Positions 1-10,649 of a DNA stretch of 64,000 nt are shown one piece after another. The notes beneath the pieces were generated by a model that saw only the letters and a program-made list of their open reading frames with translations, ran no database searches and was not told the origin of the DNA. The stretch lies in assembly GCA_949358305.1 (NCBI GenBank), contig OX442314.1:46570581-46634580 (forward strand). Reading direction: 5' to 3'. Origin of the DNA: Strigamia acuminata. Taxonomy: Eukaryota; Arthropoda; Chilopoda; Geophilomorpha; Linotaeniidae. Every line of letters begins with the position of its first letter. The stretch's first letter is position 1. A program made the position numbers and the translations under genes.

Positions 1-208
1 TGTAGTGTCTTCCACCCCATTCTTGTAATCTAAGCATTGTATTGCGAGTTCTTTCACTTTATAAAACAGTCTTGACTCGAAATTTGCCCAGTTTGGTTTC
101 CCTATTTATTTCTCGGCTGTTATGCACGAATATTAGAGCCGTCATGATGACCGCATCTTAGCGGTCAGATACACATTCCACGAGACACTGTATTGGCGCA
201 GTCGCTGG
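1..208 (+). repeat. Mag-like LTR end plus primer-binding site
   Basis: The window opens with TGTAGTGTC, the same nine bases that begin the Mag-like LTR at 17016. About 190 bases later the sequence reads CACTGTA-T followed by TGGCGCAGTCG at 194. This copies the spacing seen in the intact element (ACTACA-A-TGGCGACGATG). TGGCGCAGTCG matches the complement of the 3' end of a metazoan tRNA-Ser as I know it. I read this as an LTR and primer-binding site of a different, decayed Mag-type element. No second LTR was found, and the LTR may start before the window. Confidence 0.5.
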
Positions 209-2060
209 TTTAAACCTGTGCAAAAAGAATCAGGTATGAATTCGAATCCAACATGGAGGCCATGAGCTGTTTCGAGCGGACAAACTTGACGAATTTTCGG
301 TTGTGGACCATTGCGGCGCCAGTGAAACGAATCGACTAGAACTTTGGTTAGGTAATTTACCAGTCGAGGGTGCGTCCAGGAGTACTAGTCAGAGCACGAG
401 AGATGATTGCTTTGGGTGCATTGATCCCAGGAACCATCTCATGGGTGCACGATACAGTTGTTGACTTGTACCTCGGAATGCTACAAGAGCGTTACCCAAT
501 CGCATATGCCTTTCCAACGGCGATAGTTCACATGCTGATATCAGGGAAAGACAAGCCGGATACGTGGCATTGGTACAGAGACCAGGCTGATCAGCCAGGA
601 AGAAAACATAAAATCGGGTTTTTCCCAATACCAGCGCCCGAGCACTGGATAATATTGCGGTGGCATCGGCCACCGAGAAGGGATTATTGTTTATTTTGCG
701 AATTTTATTTGGAAATAAGACAATTCCGAACTGATGGAATAAATAATCCAGAATTTTCATTTGACTTTTATTTAATTTTAGCAAAGTTGCTTTTTATTTC
801 TACATTTTGTATTTAGTAGAATAAATAATAATGTTCATTTGAATCAAAAACCCGGTGTATTTATTTTATAATTTATTTTGCATAAAGTTGCATTTATTTT
901 GAGTCTAAAAGTTGTCAAAATTGGCAGTTTTGTTATTATTTTGTGCCACAAAATGACAGCAGTGTAATTGAGCAATTAAAAGCTAATTAGAGTTATTTTT
1001 AGAGCTCTGCCTGTCTGCAGAAAACAGCTGAGTGGGAGGTTGCCAAGGCAACCCACCCACAAGCAGAACAATACAGGAAGTGTTTCCTGCTAATAAGGAA
1101 ATTTAGCAGAAACACTTCAGTCTTATTTGAAACCTTGTTGAAACCAGAACCATGAAATTTACACCAGAAAACCCTGAAAACTGCTGTTAGATTTTGTGGC
1201 CAATTTTGCCAAGTTTAGGACTCATTTCTTGTAATAGTGAACCCACTATTACGAGATCTATTCTTGTGATAACCACATTGTTATCACGAGAGCCAGTTTC
1301 TTGCAACAACCGATTTGTTGTTGTGAGATATTTCCTTCTTGTCGCTTAACTAGCGACGAGATATTTCAGTTTGTTGAGCCAAGATTGGCGACCCGCCGTC
1401 AAGATTGTTACTCGCGCCGGCGTGCCGAGTGAAATCCGAGTCGTGGGTGCCGTCGAGATTGGAGAGAGTCGTGGAGTTTAGAGAAGTTGAGTTGAGACGC
1501 CATTGTTGCCGTCACGGCTGCTCCTCGTACCGGCGTGTCGAGGGAGAGCCCGAGTCGTGCAAAATCGCACCTCAGAGTAGTGTTTCGGAAAAGTTTCCGT
1601 TAGCGTTACGAGAGTCGAAAGTGTTTCGTCGGCGATACGTGAACACGGAGTCGGAGAGGAATCCAGTGCCAAGCCGTCGCCGGATCCGAAAGAGAAAAGA
1701 ACCACGTCGAGACCGGAAAATCAGCGTCTTCGTCGCCATTTTCCTTATTCTCTTTTATTTGTTAAGTATCATTTTGTTTAGTTATTTCTCAATTTATTTA
1801 ACGTTAAAAACGTAGCACTTAAGAAAATATGTATGTCGAAATTATTTTGTATTAATTTTAGTGATTTATTCAAGTCAGAATAAATCTCCTTGAGAATTTA
1901 AAGTAACATAATTTGTCATTATTTGTTAACCCTAGAATTCACTTGAGTTTAAATAGAGTAAATATAAATTTAGTGTAGTGATAAGAAGTTTGAGATTTGT
2001 AAGTCCTATAAACGGCAATCCGTAGTAATCTTTAGTCTAATTAATTTAGTAGTGATTCGG
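209..2060. other. No recognisable gene; AT-rich repeat-like DNA
   Basis: Open frames at 370-816 and 1405-1815 show no family motif. The stretch 700-900 is rich in ATTTATTTT and GCATAAA words that recur near 9620-9750, so it is probably decayed transposon sequence. Short complementary words (for example around 140-165) can fold. Nothing else can be supported. Confidence 0.4.
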
Positions 2061-2067
2061 GATTACT

Positions 2068-2310
2068 ACAATATACGTCCCAGATAAAACCCAATCACCA
2101 CCAACTGTGGGTTTCTACGATTCGTCGGGAAAACCGCATAGCGACCATGAGGCGTGGTGGAATAACATTAAGATCAATCTGCAAGGAGCAGGAGTTTTGA
2201 TATTAAGTTACAAACCGTGGGACCCGCCGAAAGCCGCCCAATTAGATGGTGATTCATGTGGACCCATGATAACTCCACTTCGCCCGACGCTATATTATAC
2301 ATATTTTTAT
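2068..2310 (+). pseudogene. Ulp1/adenain-like C48 cysteine protease fragment
   Basis: The frame through 2107 contains YDSSGKP and, about 45 residues later, QLDGDSCGP. These fit the Asp and the Gln...Cys of the His-Asp-Gln-Cys catalytic set of Ulp1/C48 peptidases (YDS and QxDGxSCG). The frame then runs into low-complexity sequence near 2310, so only a central piece survives and the upstream His segment is not visible. A related piece (QMDGDSCGP) lies at 57482-57633. C48 domains occur in SUMO proteases and also in several DNA transposon groups. Repetition in this TE-rich window favours the transposon origin. Confidence 0.5.
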
Positions 2311-2949
2311 ATATTTTATATTTTTATTCTCCCATGTTTGTTTATACGTACTTTTTATTTTTATTTTAGATCACCTAAAGTGAAAATAACATAATGTCCT
2401 TAAATTGCGGTCACATATTTCCTGAGAATTGTATTTCCAAATCAATTATACTACAGCCAAAATAAATGTTGCTAATTTAGGAATTGTCCAATTTCTTGAG
2501 CCAAATCCAGAACTTTAAAGAGAAAAAAGAAAAAACCACCGCCAGCTCACACTCTCTACTCTATGCTACGAATAGACCAAACCCTCAGTCTAATTTCTTC
2601 TGCCATCTTTGATTCTACGGAAAACTTTTGCTGCTCTTTTTCTGTTAGTTTTTGAATTATTTTGCGGTTATGGCGGACGATATAATAACACAGTCTATGT
2701 GGGTAGCCTTTTGAAGAGTGTGGATTTATTGGTGCTCAAGATGAGAGCCGTCGCATCAAAAATTTTCGATTCGGTGGTTATGAAAGAGTTAGTTCTTGCT
2801 GCTGTTGCAAATTTTGTTTATTTACCTGTTTTAATTTCTTTCAGACCACTTTCGCGTTCCGAAACACTTGACGCCGCTAAAGCTATTTTGCTGTTGGTTT
2901 CCGCAGCGTCGGAATCAATTTCCACGAACTTCGCTTCAACGTCATTAGC

Positions 2950-3243
2950 AGTCTCGGCGGTAAGGATTCCGCTATAGCTGCTAAGTTTCAAGATACCAAG
3001 GGAGATTTTCCTTTTGGCGGCAACTTTATGTCAGTCTTCAAGCAACATTCAGAGGAGTTTTCGGCCCTCGACCGGGCGCGTAGCAAGATTTCCTCTGGCC
3101 GTCTTCGTCCCGCTCCCGTTCATCAGGGCCCTGCGCGCCCATCTCGCTACAGGCAGCAGGATAAGCGCCCTTATAGAGAGGTTGCCTACGTGCGCGAGCG
3201 TCATCCAGCTAGAGAAACGGACCCTGGCCAGCGGCCCTTTTGA
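2950..3243 (+). pseudogene. DIRS-type Gag C-terminal fragment
   Basis: The frame ending at 3243 reads GDFPFGGNFMSVFKQHSEEF, then an Arg/Ser/Pro-rich tail. DIRS-type Gag proteins typically end with an FG-containing F...H segment and a basic tail, and their gag overlaps the RT frame. Here the RT frame starts at about 3014, so the overlap fits. Upstream (2609-2950) the reading frame appears disrupted. Assignment depends mainly on position before the DIRS-type RT. Confidence 0.45.
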
Positions 3244-4147
3244 ACCGCCCCCCGCCCTGCTAGAGGACAGGGGCGTGCATCTTCCCATCGAGATGGTAAG
3301 GAACTTCTGTGATTCCTGCTCTTTTGTTGACTCGCTGCCTCTGACCGGACGCTTGCCGGTTTGTTTGGCCACCTGGCGGCTCATCACGTCAGACGACTGG
3401 GTTCTGTCTACGGTTGGGAGTTGTGAGTTGGAGTTGGTTCAGAGGCCAGTGGGTCCTTTTCCCCCTCCCTCTGTATTCTCCAAAGAAGTTTCGGCCATTG
3501 TTGACGCAGAAGTGTCGGAGATGGTGTCCGAAGGGGCCATTTTTCCCGTCGACCACTGTCCCGGGAAGTTTATTTCTTCTATATTTGTTGTCACAAAGAA
3601 GGACGGGGGATTTCGCCCGGTGATCAATTTGAAGCGTCTTAATGCTTTTCTACCATACATTCATTTTAAGATGGAAAATGTTAATATTGCCCTTTCTTTG
3701 GTGTCCCAGACCTTCTATATGATTAAGTTTGACCTCTCGGACGCTTATTTTTCGGTGTCCATGCATCCAAACTCGCGCAAATTTTTGCGATTTGTATGGG
3801 GAGGGGTCTTGTACGAGTTTGTTGTCCTTTCTTTTGGTTTGTGCCTTGCTCCTTTCGTATTCACTAAACTCGGTCGTGCAGTGCCCGCATTTCTTGGCAT
3901 GTTTTGAGTGAAATTAGTGGTTTTTCTGGACGACTGGTTTGCCACAGATACTGATAAAGCCCTTTTGGAAGCTCAAAGAGATTTTATGTCCTCCCTCTTC
4001 AGGGCACTTGGTTTCAGAATTAATGTTAAGAAGTCGGTTCTGGAACCGACGCGGCAGTTAGTTTATTTGGGTTTTGTTATTGAGTCTGATTCCATGAGGG
4101 TTACTCTTCCACCAGAAAGGATTTCTGACATTAAGGGGTCGGGGAAG
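3014..4147 (+). pseudogene. DIRS-type reverse transcriptase remnant
   Basis: This is a reverse transcriptase of the tyrosine-recombinase (DIRS/Ngaro) class. The diagnostic order is visible: SSIFVVTKKDGGFRPVINLK, FDLSDAYFSVSMHP with RKFLRF, SFGLCLAPFVFTKL, then VVFLDDWFA (the YxDD box as FLDD), and VYLGFVIES. A single in-frame TGA at 3905-3907 separates the thumb-side half (3908-4147) from the rest, just before the FLDD box. After about 4147 the similarity stops, and it resumes near 4688 with an RNase H segment, so some 500 bp of unrelated sequence has been inserted or substituted. No tyrosine recombinase ORF was recognised. The element is dead. Confidence 0.8.
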
Positions 4148-4202
4148 GTCAGTAATAATTCATCATAATAGTTCATTATAATGAATGTTTTCTCTTTATT
4201 AG

Positions 4203-4415
4203 ATGCAACGCGTGTACCACCGACATTCCTGTGCTCCATAACCTCCCGGTTCACTTTCAAGACATTGGTGGTCGCTTCTTTCTTATGGCGACGTGTGTCA
4301 ATTGCCCTGGTCTGATTTATTTTGTAAGTATTGTTTGTTTAATTTTTTTATTAACATTAATTTTCTTTAATTTTAGGATGATTTCGGAGTTCTCACAGGC
4401 GCTGTCTACGTGTAA
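4203..4415 (+). other. Unrecognised spliced-looking exon pair with two CxxC motifs
   Basis: Within the interrupted DIRS remnant, an acceptor-like TTTATTAG at 4202 precedes a frame with CNAC and, about 30 residues later, CVNC (two CxxC pairs, zinc-binding in style). It ends at a GTAAGT donor (4324). A 53-bp intron-like segment ends in TTTTAG (4376) and continues in phase with DDFGVLTGAVYV and a stop at 4413-4415. I do not recognise the protein. It is not in phase with the DIRS frame across 4147/4203. It could be the 3' end of a captured gene or a transposon exon. Confidence 0.3.
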
Positions 4416-4687
4416 TAGAATCAACCCATCATTTTTTTTCTGTATTTTTTGGATATTTATCGTTTGTAATCACGTCTGCAATTATAAAAATTAACTAAAA
4501 GTTAAATTTTCAATTTTTTGTTTTACTTGTTTGACAACAAATATTTGTTATTTGTTGTTACTATTCCTAACTAACGACCAAACACCGACCTCGGAGCTAG
4601 TGAATGTACAAAAATAAAAATCTCACCTTCACTATTTTCTCAAGGAAACATCAAAGTCTTCACCGTGTTTATCAAATGAAGTAAGTA

Positions 4688-4812
4688 GTGCACTATAGGG
4701 GTTTGCAGGTACTTAAAACGGATCTGCTAAGATCGGGGTCTTACGACTCTGTTTGCGTCTTGAATGACGAGGCCAGGAGTGAATTGGCATGGTGGTTGCT
4801 ACGGTTGGTGCG
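4688..4812 (+). pseudogene. DIRS RNase H segment
   Basis: The frame reads HYRGLQVLKTDLL, then YDSVCVLNDEARSELAWWL. This matches the end of the RT/RNase H domain of DIRS elements, where the HYRxLQ box is followed by an EAxxELxWWL box. It continues the element whose RT lies at 3014-4147. Similarity is lost just after WWL, where an aquaporin-derived sequence begins in another frame. Confidence 0.65.
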
Positions 4813-5500
4813 TCAATTTTGTGCAGACAGTCTTAGGCCTCTTCGGTGCCATTGCAGTAATATGCAATGGTGCACACATCAATCCGGCCAAATCTGTTGC
4901 CATGTGTTATGCCCATCGAATCAACTTTGTTCGATGCATTTTTTATATCTTTAGTCAGTTTGACGGCGCCTTGTTCAGCGTCTTCATACGGATAAAAATT
5001 TCGACCAATTTGGACCAGAAATATCTCAATGAAATTTTAGATAATGCGAGGCTCACTCGCTTAATGGATTCTGCTTCGACATTTCTCTAACGTTAGTGCT
5101 CCTCAGCACTATCACCACCTATATACATGTAGATCCCGTTCTCAAAGCTGTAAGTGGCGTTGACCCAATCATTATTGCTATTATATTTGGTCATGTACTA
5201 GCTAGTCAATGTCCAGCATCCATCTTAAACCCTGCGTGTGCAGTAGTTGTTGAACTGATTGTCCTTTCGGATCGTGAAAAAAAGCTGATGAGAGGTGCCG
5301 AGTTCAGAACACCGCCATTGCAGAAGACAACTGTGTCCGCTTCTCTGTGGATCAAGGCAAATTATGATTGCAGTCAGAGCTAGGGTTATGCCTTAAGCCT
5401 GGCGGTGGCTACTAACACATGGAAAAACCACTGAGTATACTGGTGTGGGACCTATTATTGGATCGGTTTCAACTGTTGGTTTGTACCTCTACAAGCTGTC
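4800..5500 (+). pseudogene. Aquaporin (MIP family) pseudogene
   Basis: Three frames together spell an aquaporin C-terminal two-thirds. Frame 1 has NGAHINPAKSVAM (first NPA box, 4881-4889) followed by RINFVRCIFYIFSQFDGAL, the TM3/4 start. Frame 2 has STITTYIHVDP and ASILNPACAVV (second NPA box, 5228-5236), then an unrelated stretch of about 150 bases that may be a retained intron or insertion. Near 5402 the conserved TWKNH-stop-VYW box follows, with TGA where Trp is expected. A further shift gives GPIIGSVSTVGLYLYKLS. The N-terminal helices are absent, replaced by DIRS sequence. At least two frameshifts and one stop make it non-functional. Confidence 0.7.
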
Positions 5501-6060
5501 AGACCAAATCCTTTAATGGAATTTTATTATCTTGGTTAGTAGCTCAATTTATTTATTTATTTTTATAATGCGTATTCGACACAAGGTGCGTTCTTTTCTT
5601 GTATTTTTTTTCTCCCTCTGTTGCCCCTTTTATAGTTGTAAAACCATGTTCTGACAAAGGAGGAATTATTAGCCATGTGAATGAGTTTTCACCCATATTG
5701 GCCTTATCTTTGCCAGAAACATAGTTCCTATTAATTTAATTCTTATCATTATTGTTGTTTTGGCATTTGATTGTTTCGCCTGCATGGTGCCATAATGTTC
5801 TTCATCTGTATACATGCAGCACCATGCAACCTGTATTCATCTAGTGACGAAGCTTGCCACTTGAATGTATCTTTCCTTTTATTTACTTCTCTCTCTCTCA
5901 TGCTGTCAAGATGGCAGCCTAGCCTCCATGCCACATGGACAGATATACTTCTTTTTATTTAAGTAAAGCTTTTAATTATTTTATAGAATGCTGCATTATT
6001 ATTTATACAACTCATAACACCTTTGCACACGATTTACACATCGCTTTACGCATATCTAGT
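5501..6060. other. No recognisable gene
   Basis: The region is AT-rich, with the word TGCATGGTGC and its inverse near 5781-5828 forming a possible hairpin. Nothing else can be supported. Confidence 0.3.
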
Positions 6061-6068
6061 ATATCTGT

Positions 6069-6449
6069 TGTAAGAGTATACCCAGTTCCCATTGGCTGAG
6101 CCTGATCACTCCTAACTGTCGACTTTGTTCTGCCACCAGGAAAAATAGTTTTGTTTTGTTTTAAATTTGTTTGTTATAATAGTTAAAATTATGTAAATTG
6201 ATTTGTTTTTTTATAATAAAATGTTTTTTAAATTCTTAAATCAATGTTTTATGCTGTTCTTATTTCAAAATACATGTCTGTTTAGATTTTTCAGTTTATT
6301 GGTTGCTTTGTCAGAAAAAGCAAGCAATTTTTGAATTTTTTGATTGATTGTTTTGTCTGGCAAGCACTCAACATGTATTTTGGTCTACTTTTGTGTATAA
6401 CTACACCAGTGAAATGACTCGGCTAATGGGAACTGGGTATACTCTTACA
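6069..6449. mobile_element. MITE with 25-bp terminal inverted repeats
   Basis: TGTAAGAGTATACCCAGTTC at 6069 is mirrored exactly by its complement ending at 6449, and the inverted repeat spans about 25 bp (6069-6093 and 6425-6449). The interior has no coding frame. I found no convincing target duplication. Related interior sequence recurs at about 8790-8940 and 10000-10180, showing a dispersed family. Confidence 0.7.
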
Positions 6450-7304
6450 GTGAGCCAGACTTATAGTTGGAAAATATTCCAAGAATAAGAAAATGTTGCC
6501 ACTTTATGCAACCAAAAAAGAAACCGAAAAGAACCCGAAAAGAATCCAAGATACCACTCAGGCGTTCTCTTGGATGGAAGTTTCCAGAATTATGAGATTT
6601 ATCCAACATGTTCGGCTACGAGTCCGAAGTAAATCCACCTTTCACCGGACGTGACCTGTCGGGCGTGCGATGGACGGGGAGATATGCGGCGCCATCTTTT
6701 TCGAGTGTGGACGAGGCTCATCTAGGGATACGTTTTGCGAAAAATCAACACGATCGAATGATTCTCACGGTCGTGACATTTCCGCCTTTTCGACCGCTTA
6801 ATGGGAGCCCAGCAGCAGTCCACAGATTTAGGACCAGGCACTGACACCGAGTTAATCATGCTGTAAACAAATTTCAGCACTGCCAACACTGAGCAGCAAG
6901 GCTACGCCCAGATTAACATGGCGACCAAGTGACAGCTGGGAGCAACTGGAGACCAGGCAGAGCGATCGCAACTGACAAATGCCTACACCAACACGCTCGT
7001 AGAGAGTCAACAAGCTATCCAACCGACCAGCCAAACAGTATAAAATCCACAAAGGTTAGTCTGTACAAAGATAAAATAAAAAACTAGTTATTTTGTGTTT
7101 CTCCCATTCCCAATTCACTTCACAATCAGACCAGGGAGTGAGAGACTAGTCAGTTGGCGTACACAAACAAACTGGAAAATGATCTGACAACACAGAAACC
7201 AAGAAAAAAAGAAACTCACAAGCAAAGTGACACTAAGACAGGTAAGCATTAAATTATAACAATAACAAGTAATCAACTATCCTGATTGCAGAGAGGACTT
7301 TTAG

Positions 7305-7460
7305 CACGATGGGCTCCCTTTAAGAGACCAAATGCTCCCGCCTGTGACAACCAGCGAGGGACGCGACTTGAGGGCCCAGTGAAATCCATTAATACCACCA
7401 ATGTCACTCTTCTGACACAGGATTGAGCCTCCAAAGAAGACAGAACATCTAACAACCCGG
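7305..7460. repeat. Dispersed repeat, partner at 62360-62510
   Basis: This block shares order and words with 62360-62510 (CTCCCGC, CAA.CGAG, GGATTGAG.CTCCAA, GACAG.ACATCT.A). Similarity is diverged, and no coding potential was recognised. Confidence 0.4.
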
Positions 7461-7529
7461 AGAAGTCAACCATCTCAATTGTTCCACGAGTATAAATGTC
7501 ACCACAAATGAAACTTAAATGGTTTCCCA

Positions 7530-7690
7530 ACAGAAAATGTAAATGCCGCAAATCATATGGGATTGCAAGCTTACAATACACCAGAAAATGTAAATGCCGC
7601 AAAACATATGGGATTGCGGGCTTACAATACACTAGAAAATGTAAATGCCGCATTCATATTAGAATTGCGGGCTTGCAGTACATGGTCATG
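7530..7690. repeat. Tandem repeat, about 51-bp unit, 3 copies
   Basis: The unit starts AAAATGTAAATGCCGCA and ends GCTTACAATACACCAG or similar. Three copies are visible, the last diverged. Related but shuffled words (GTAAATGC.CATTCATG, GGCTTACAATACA) occur at 16070-16180, which is the same repeat family. Confidence 0.7.
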
Positions 7691-7748
7691 AATGCAAATG
7701 CAATCGTACAAAGAATATCGTGAAAAATAAAACCCAAATTAGGAATGG

Positions 7749-7852
7749 ACCAGAGCTCTGTTTTGGTTCCACTGAGAGCAATCAAGTCATCAGTTTCTCC
7801 AGGGGTGACCACGAGGAGGTACAGAGTTGGATTTTACACCCCCAATAAACCG
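7749..7852. repeat. Dispersed repeat, second copy at 16186-16288
   Basis: The block from CCAGAGCTCT to GATTTTACACCCCCAA, including CCAGGGGTGACCACGAGGAG, is shared almost base for base with 16186-16288. In both places it directly follows the GTAAATGCC-type repeats, so both belong to one longer mobile sequence. Confidence 0.7.
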
Positions 7853-7896
7853 TCAACGAACATTTCGGTGCTCAATCCTTCAAAAAAAAAACAATC

Positions 7897-8440
7897 AAAG
7901 TAATTAATAAACATGAATATTTATACATCCACATTGAAATAAGCCATCAAATTTATTGATCGAAACAAAGGGATGGTCGGTCACTCCCGAGTTGAAATTT
8001 GATCCCAAATCACGAGTGCGAACAAAGAAAAATCGTAAAGTACACAAAAATCATTTCGTTCTTAAATCAATGCTCAAATATTGCACAAAATGTCAAAATC
8101 AAGCTAAACAATTCATTATCCAACTAACCAAATCTTAAAATCAAATTTCAGTCATTCAAAAAAACAATCAAAGTAATTAATAAACATGAATACTTATTCA
8201 TCCACATCGAAATAAGCCATCAAATTTGTTGATCGAAACAAAGGGATGGTCGGTCACTCCCGAGTTGAAAATTGATCCCAAATCACGAGTGCGAACAAAG
8301 GAAAATCGTAAAGTACACAAAAATCATTTCGTTCATAAATCAACGCTCTAATATTGCACAGAATTTCAAATTCAAGCAAAACAATTCATTATCAAATTAA
8401 ATATACTCGTAACCAAACCTTAAAATCAAATCCTAACTGA
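7897..8440. repeat. Direct tandem duplication, about 265-bp unit, 2 copies
   Basis: Unit 1 begins CAATCAAAGTAATTAATAAA at about 7897. Unit 2 begins with the same words at about 8166 and runs to about 8440. They share GATCGAAACAAAGGGATGG and GTAAAGTACACAAAAATC, with scattered differences. No coding content was recognised. A shorter motif (ACTACGGGGGTTACAAACCT) is itself duplicated just downstream (about 8495 and 8566). Confidence 0.75.
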
Positions 8441-8789
8441 ATTTTCCCGAGCGCAGACAACGAGCAACACCGTCAACTAGCTGTGAGGATCTGACTACGG
8501 GGGTTACAAACCTAAAAACAGAAATAATCACTCGCGGTAGAAAGAATCTTTAAGCCCATGGATGCAACTACGGGGGTTACAAACCTAAAAACAAATAATC
8601 ACTGGAGGTTGAAATAATCTTTAAAATAACATCACATATTCTGTCTTAAAAATGTCACGTAATTTAAAAATATGAAGACTTAGTTCCGAAGGTTGAGCCA
8701 GCAAATTGGCTGATTGAAACAAAGAGATGGACGGGTGATTCAACGTTAACCTTTGCTCCGAATTCACGATTTCGGTTAATATACTCTGA

Positions 8790-10190
8790 CTCACTGTTAC
8801 AAAGTAGGGAGTTCCTATTGGCAGAGGCTGTTTACTCCCAACTGTTGCCTGTATACCACCACCGGGAAGTTAGTAGTTTTTTGTGTTTTGAATTTGTGTG
8901 ATTATTGTAATGGTTTGAATGATATTAATTAGCATGTCACGGGCAGACCTACCCACCCGCTCTTTTCATTTAAACTGACCCAGTTTTATTTCTTATATTA
9001 TTTTCTAATTCCGTCTATTCTTAATGACTCATCCCCTTGCCTCATCTTCTTGTATGATGCGCATACAATTATTTTCAACAATCAAACCTTTATTTATACC
9101 TTTCATCCCATTTTCCTATCCAACTGACCAGTCATGTGACTAAGGTTACTTGTTTCCTGTTTGCTAAGCTAAAATCACTTCCTTCTTCTGCCTTCTAATA
9201 GGAAACACCTCTTCCCTTAGTTTAGCTTTAGGAGAATGTCAATCTACAGTTTTGCGCCTTCAACAAGCGCTCACTCATATTTAACCCTATTGCGCCAGTT
9301 TCATGCCGACATTTTTATGTTTCACATTTTTATGTTCACTGGTCGTTGTGTCTTTTTTTAGTGATACGTAACACGAACGTATCAATTTTTGCCATTGTTT
9401 AAGACGCGTAACGTGTACGTATGCTTTGCATTCGGTAAACTGGGGACTTTGCCAATAACAGACACCAGGGAATCACTAAATGAGTGTCCAGAAATTTTTT
9501 TTAGAAATAAACAAATAAAAAAATAAAATAAAAATAGAAAAAAAATGAATTGTAATTACTAATTATAATTCATTTACAGCAAGAACACTTGGAAATGACA
9601 TAAAGATGTAATTTAACACCTGATTTCACTCAAATAAATTTTTTTATTTTGCATATTCTTATTTTTATTTTGCATAAAATGGAATTTTTGGTGCATATTT
9701 TATGCACATAAATCCAATTTTATTTTGAATAAATATCCGGGGTCTATTTATTAGGCATGTATGATGGGTGCGCCCCACCAATAATCAGCTCGCGCCTCAC
9801 CAGTGAGGCCCGCCTCACCGTTTGGGAAACCCTGGTCTAATATAAATAATGTTAGTCAAACGCGAATCTAGATTCTCTGAGTCCCCAGATGTCCACATTT
9901 GAAGGAGACAACTGTTTAGGGGAATCTACGAACTTAGCCCAAACCTTTTGCGACAAATTAGCTTATGCACAATTTTGTTATAAATAATTATACCACCTAG
10001 AATTATTTGTGACAACCTGTTATTTAATATTAAAATGTTTTAAAAAGCCATAAAGCAATGTTTTATGATGTTAGTTTATCCAAATACCAGTTTGTTTAGT
10101 TTGTTTTATTTATTGGTTGCTTAGTCTGGAAAATGAGCAATTTTTGAATTTTAATGATTGATTGTTATGTCTGGAAACCGTTTGCTCTCA
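8790..10190. mobile_element. Broken, diverged copy of the 6069 MITE family
   Basis: 8790-8940 resembles the left part of the 6069-6449 MITE (GGAGTTCCTATTGGCAGAGGC, ACCACCGGGAAG). 10000-10180 resembles its right part (CAATGTTTTATG, TTTATTGGTTGCTT, ATTGATTGTTATGTCTGG). About 1 kb of unrelated AT-rich sequence separates them, consistent with later insertion. Boundaries are approximate. Confidence 0.4.
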
Positions 10191-10401
10191 GCAAATATTT
10201 TTTCGACGTCATCATTACCGATCATCCGCCCTTTACCGATCGCCAGACATTGCTAGCGATCATCACGCATCATTATCGGGTTTTCTTGGATTTTTTTCTA
10301 TTTTTTCTTAACAAGGGGGGCTAGCGTCCCTCCTTAACCCCACGCGAACCTCACCTTAACTAGTTTTTTTAATGCGATGGGAATTGGGCACTTGTTGACT
10401 A

Positions 10402-10613
10402 GAGGCGGATCTAGCTTTTCGGGGGCCCAGGGCATGAGATTTTTTCGGGCCACTTTATCAAAATTTTTAATAGCGACCTTTCTTCTGTTTTCTTTTTTTT
10501 AGCAACTTTATTATTTTTTTTTTTTTAGTACATGGCCCTGAGTCTTGGGGGGCCTCTAGAATTTGGGGGCCTGGGATTCAAGCCCCATTAGCCGTATGCT
10601 AGATCCGCCCCTG
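10402..10613. mobile_element. MITE with GGCGGATCTAGC ends
   Basis: It opens GAGGCGGATCTAGC and closes GCTAGATCCGCCCCT, a short terminal inverted repeat. The interior is GGGGGCCC- and T-rich. A second, left-truncated copy lies at about 11720-11868. The end sequence resembles hAT-type non-autonomous elements, but no 8-bp duplication is visible here. Confidence 0.5.
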
Positions 10614-10649
10614 GATTCCATGCTTTATTGTATTTTATTTTTTTAACAG

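Noticed and set aside
1405-1815. 136-aa Arg-rich ORF with a hydrophobic end
   Set aside because: No recognisable domain, and the surroundings look repeat-derived; likely chance.
2609-2977. 122-aa hydrophobic ORF
   Set aside because: No motif; overlaps the degraded DIRS gag region in another frame.
7530-7690. CRISPR-like array
   Set aside because: Only three diverged 51-bp units without constant spacer/repeat alternation, in a eukaryotic setting.
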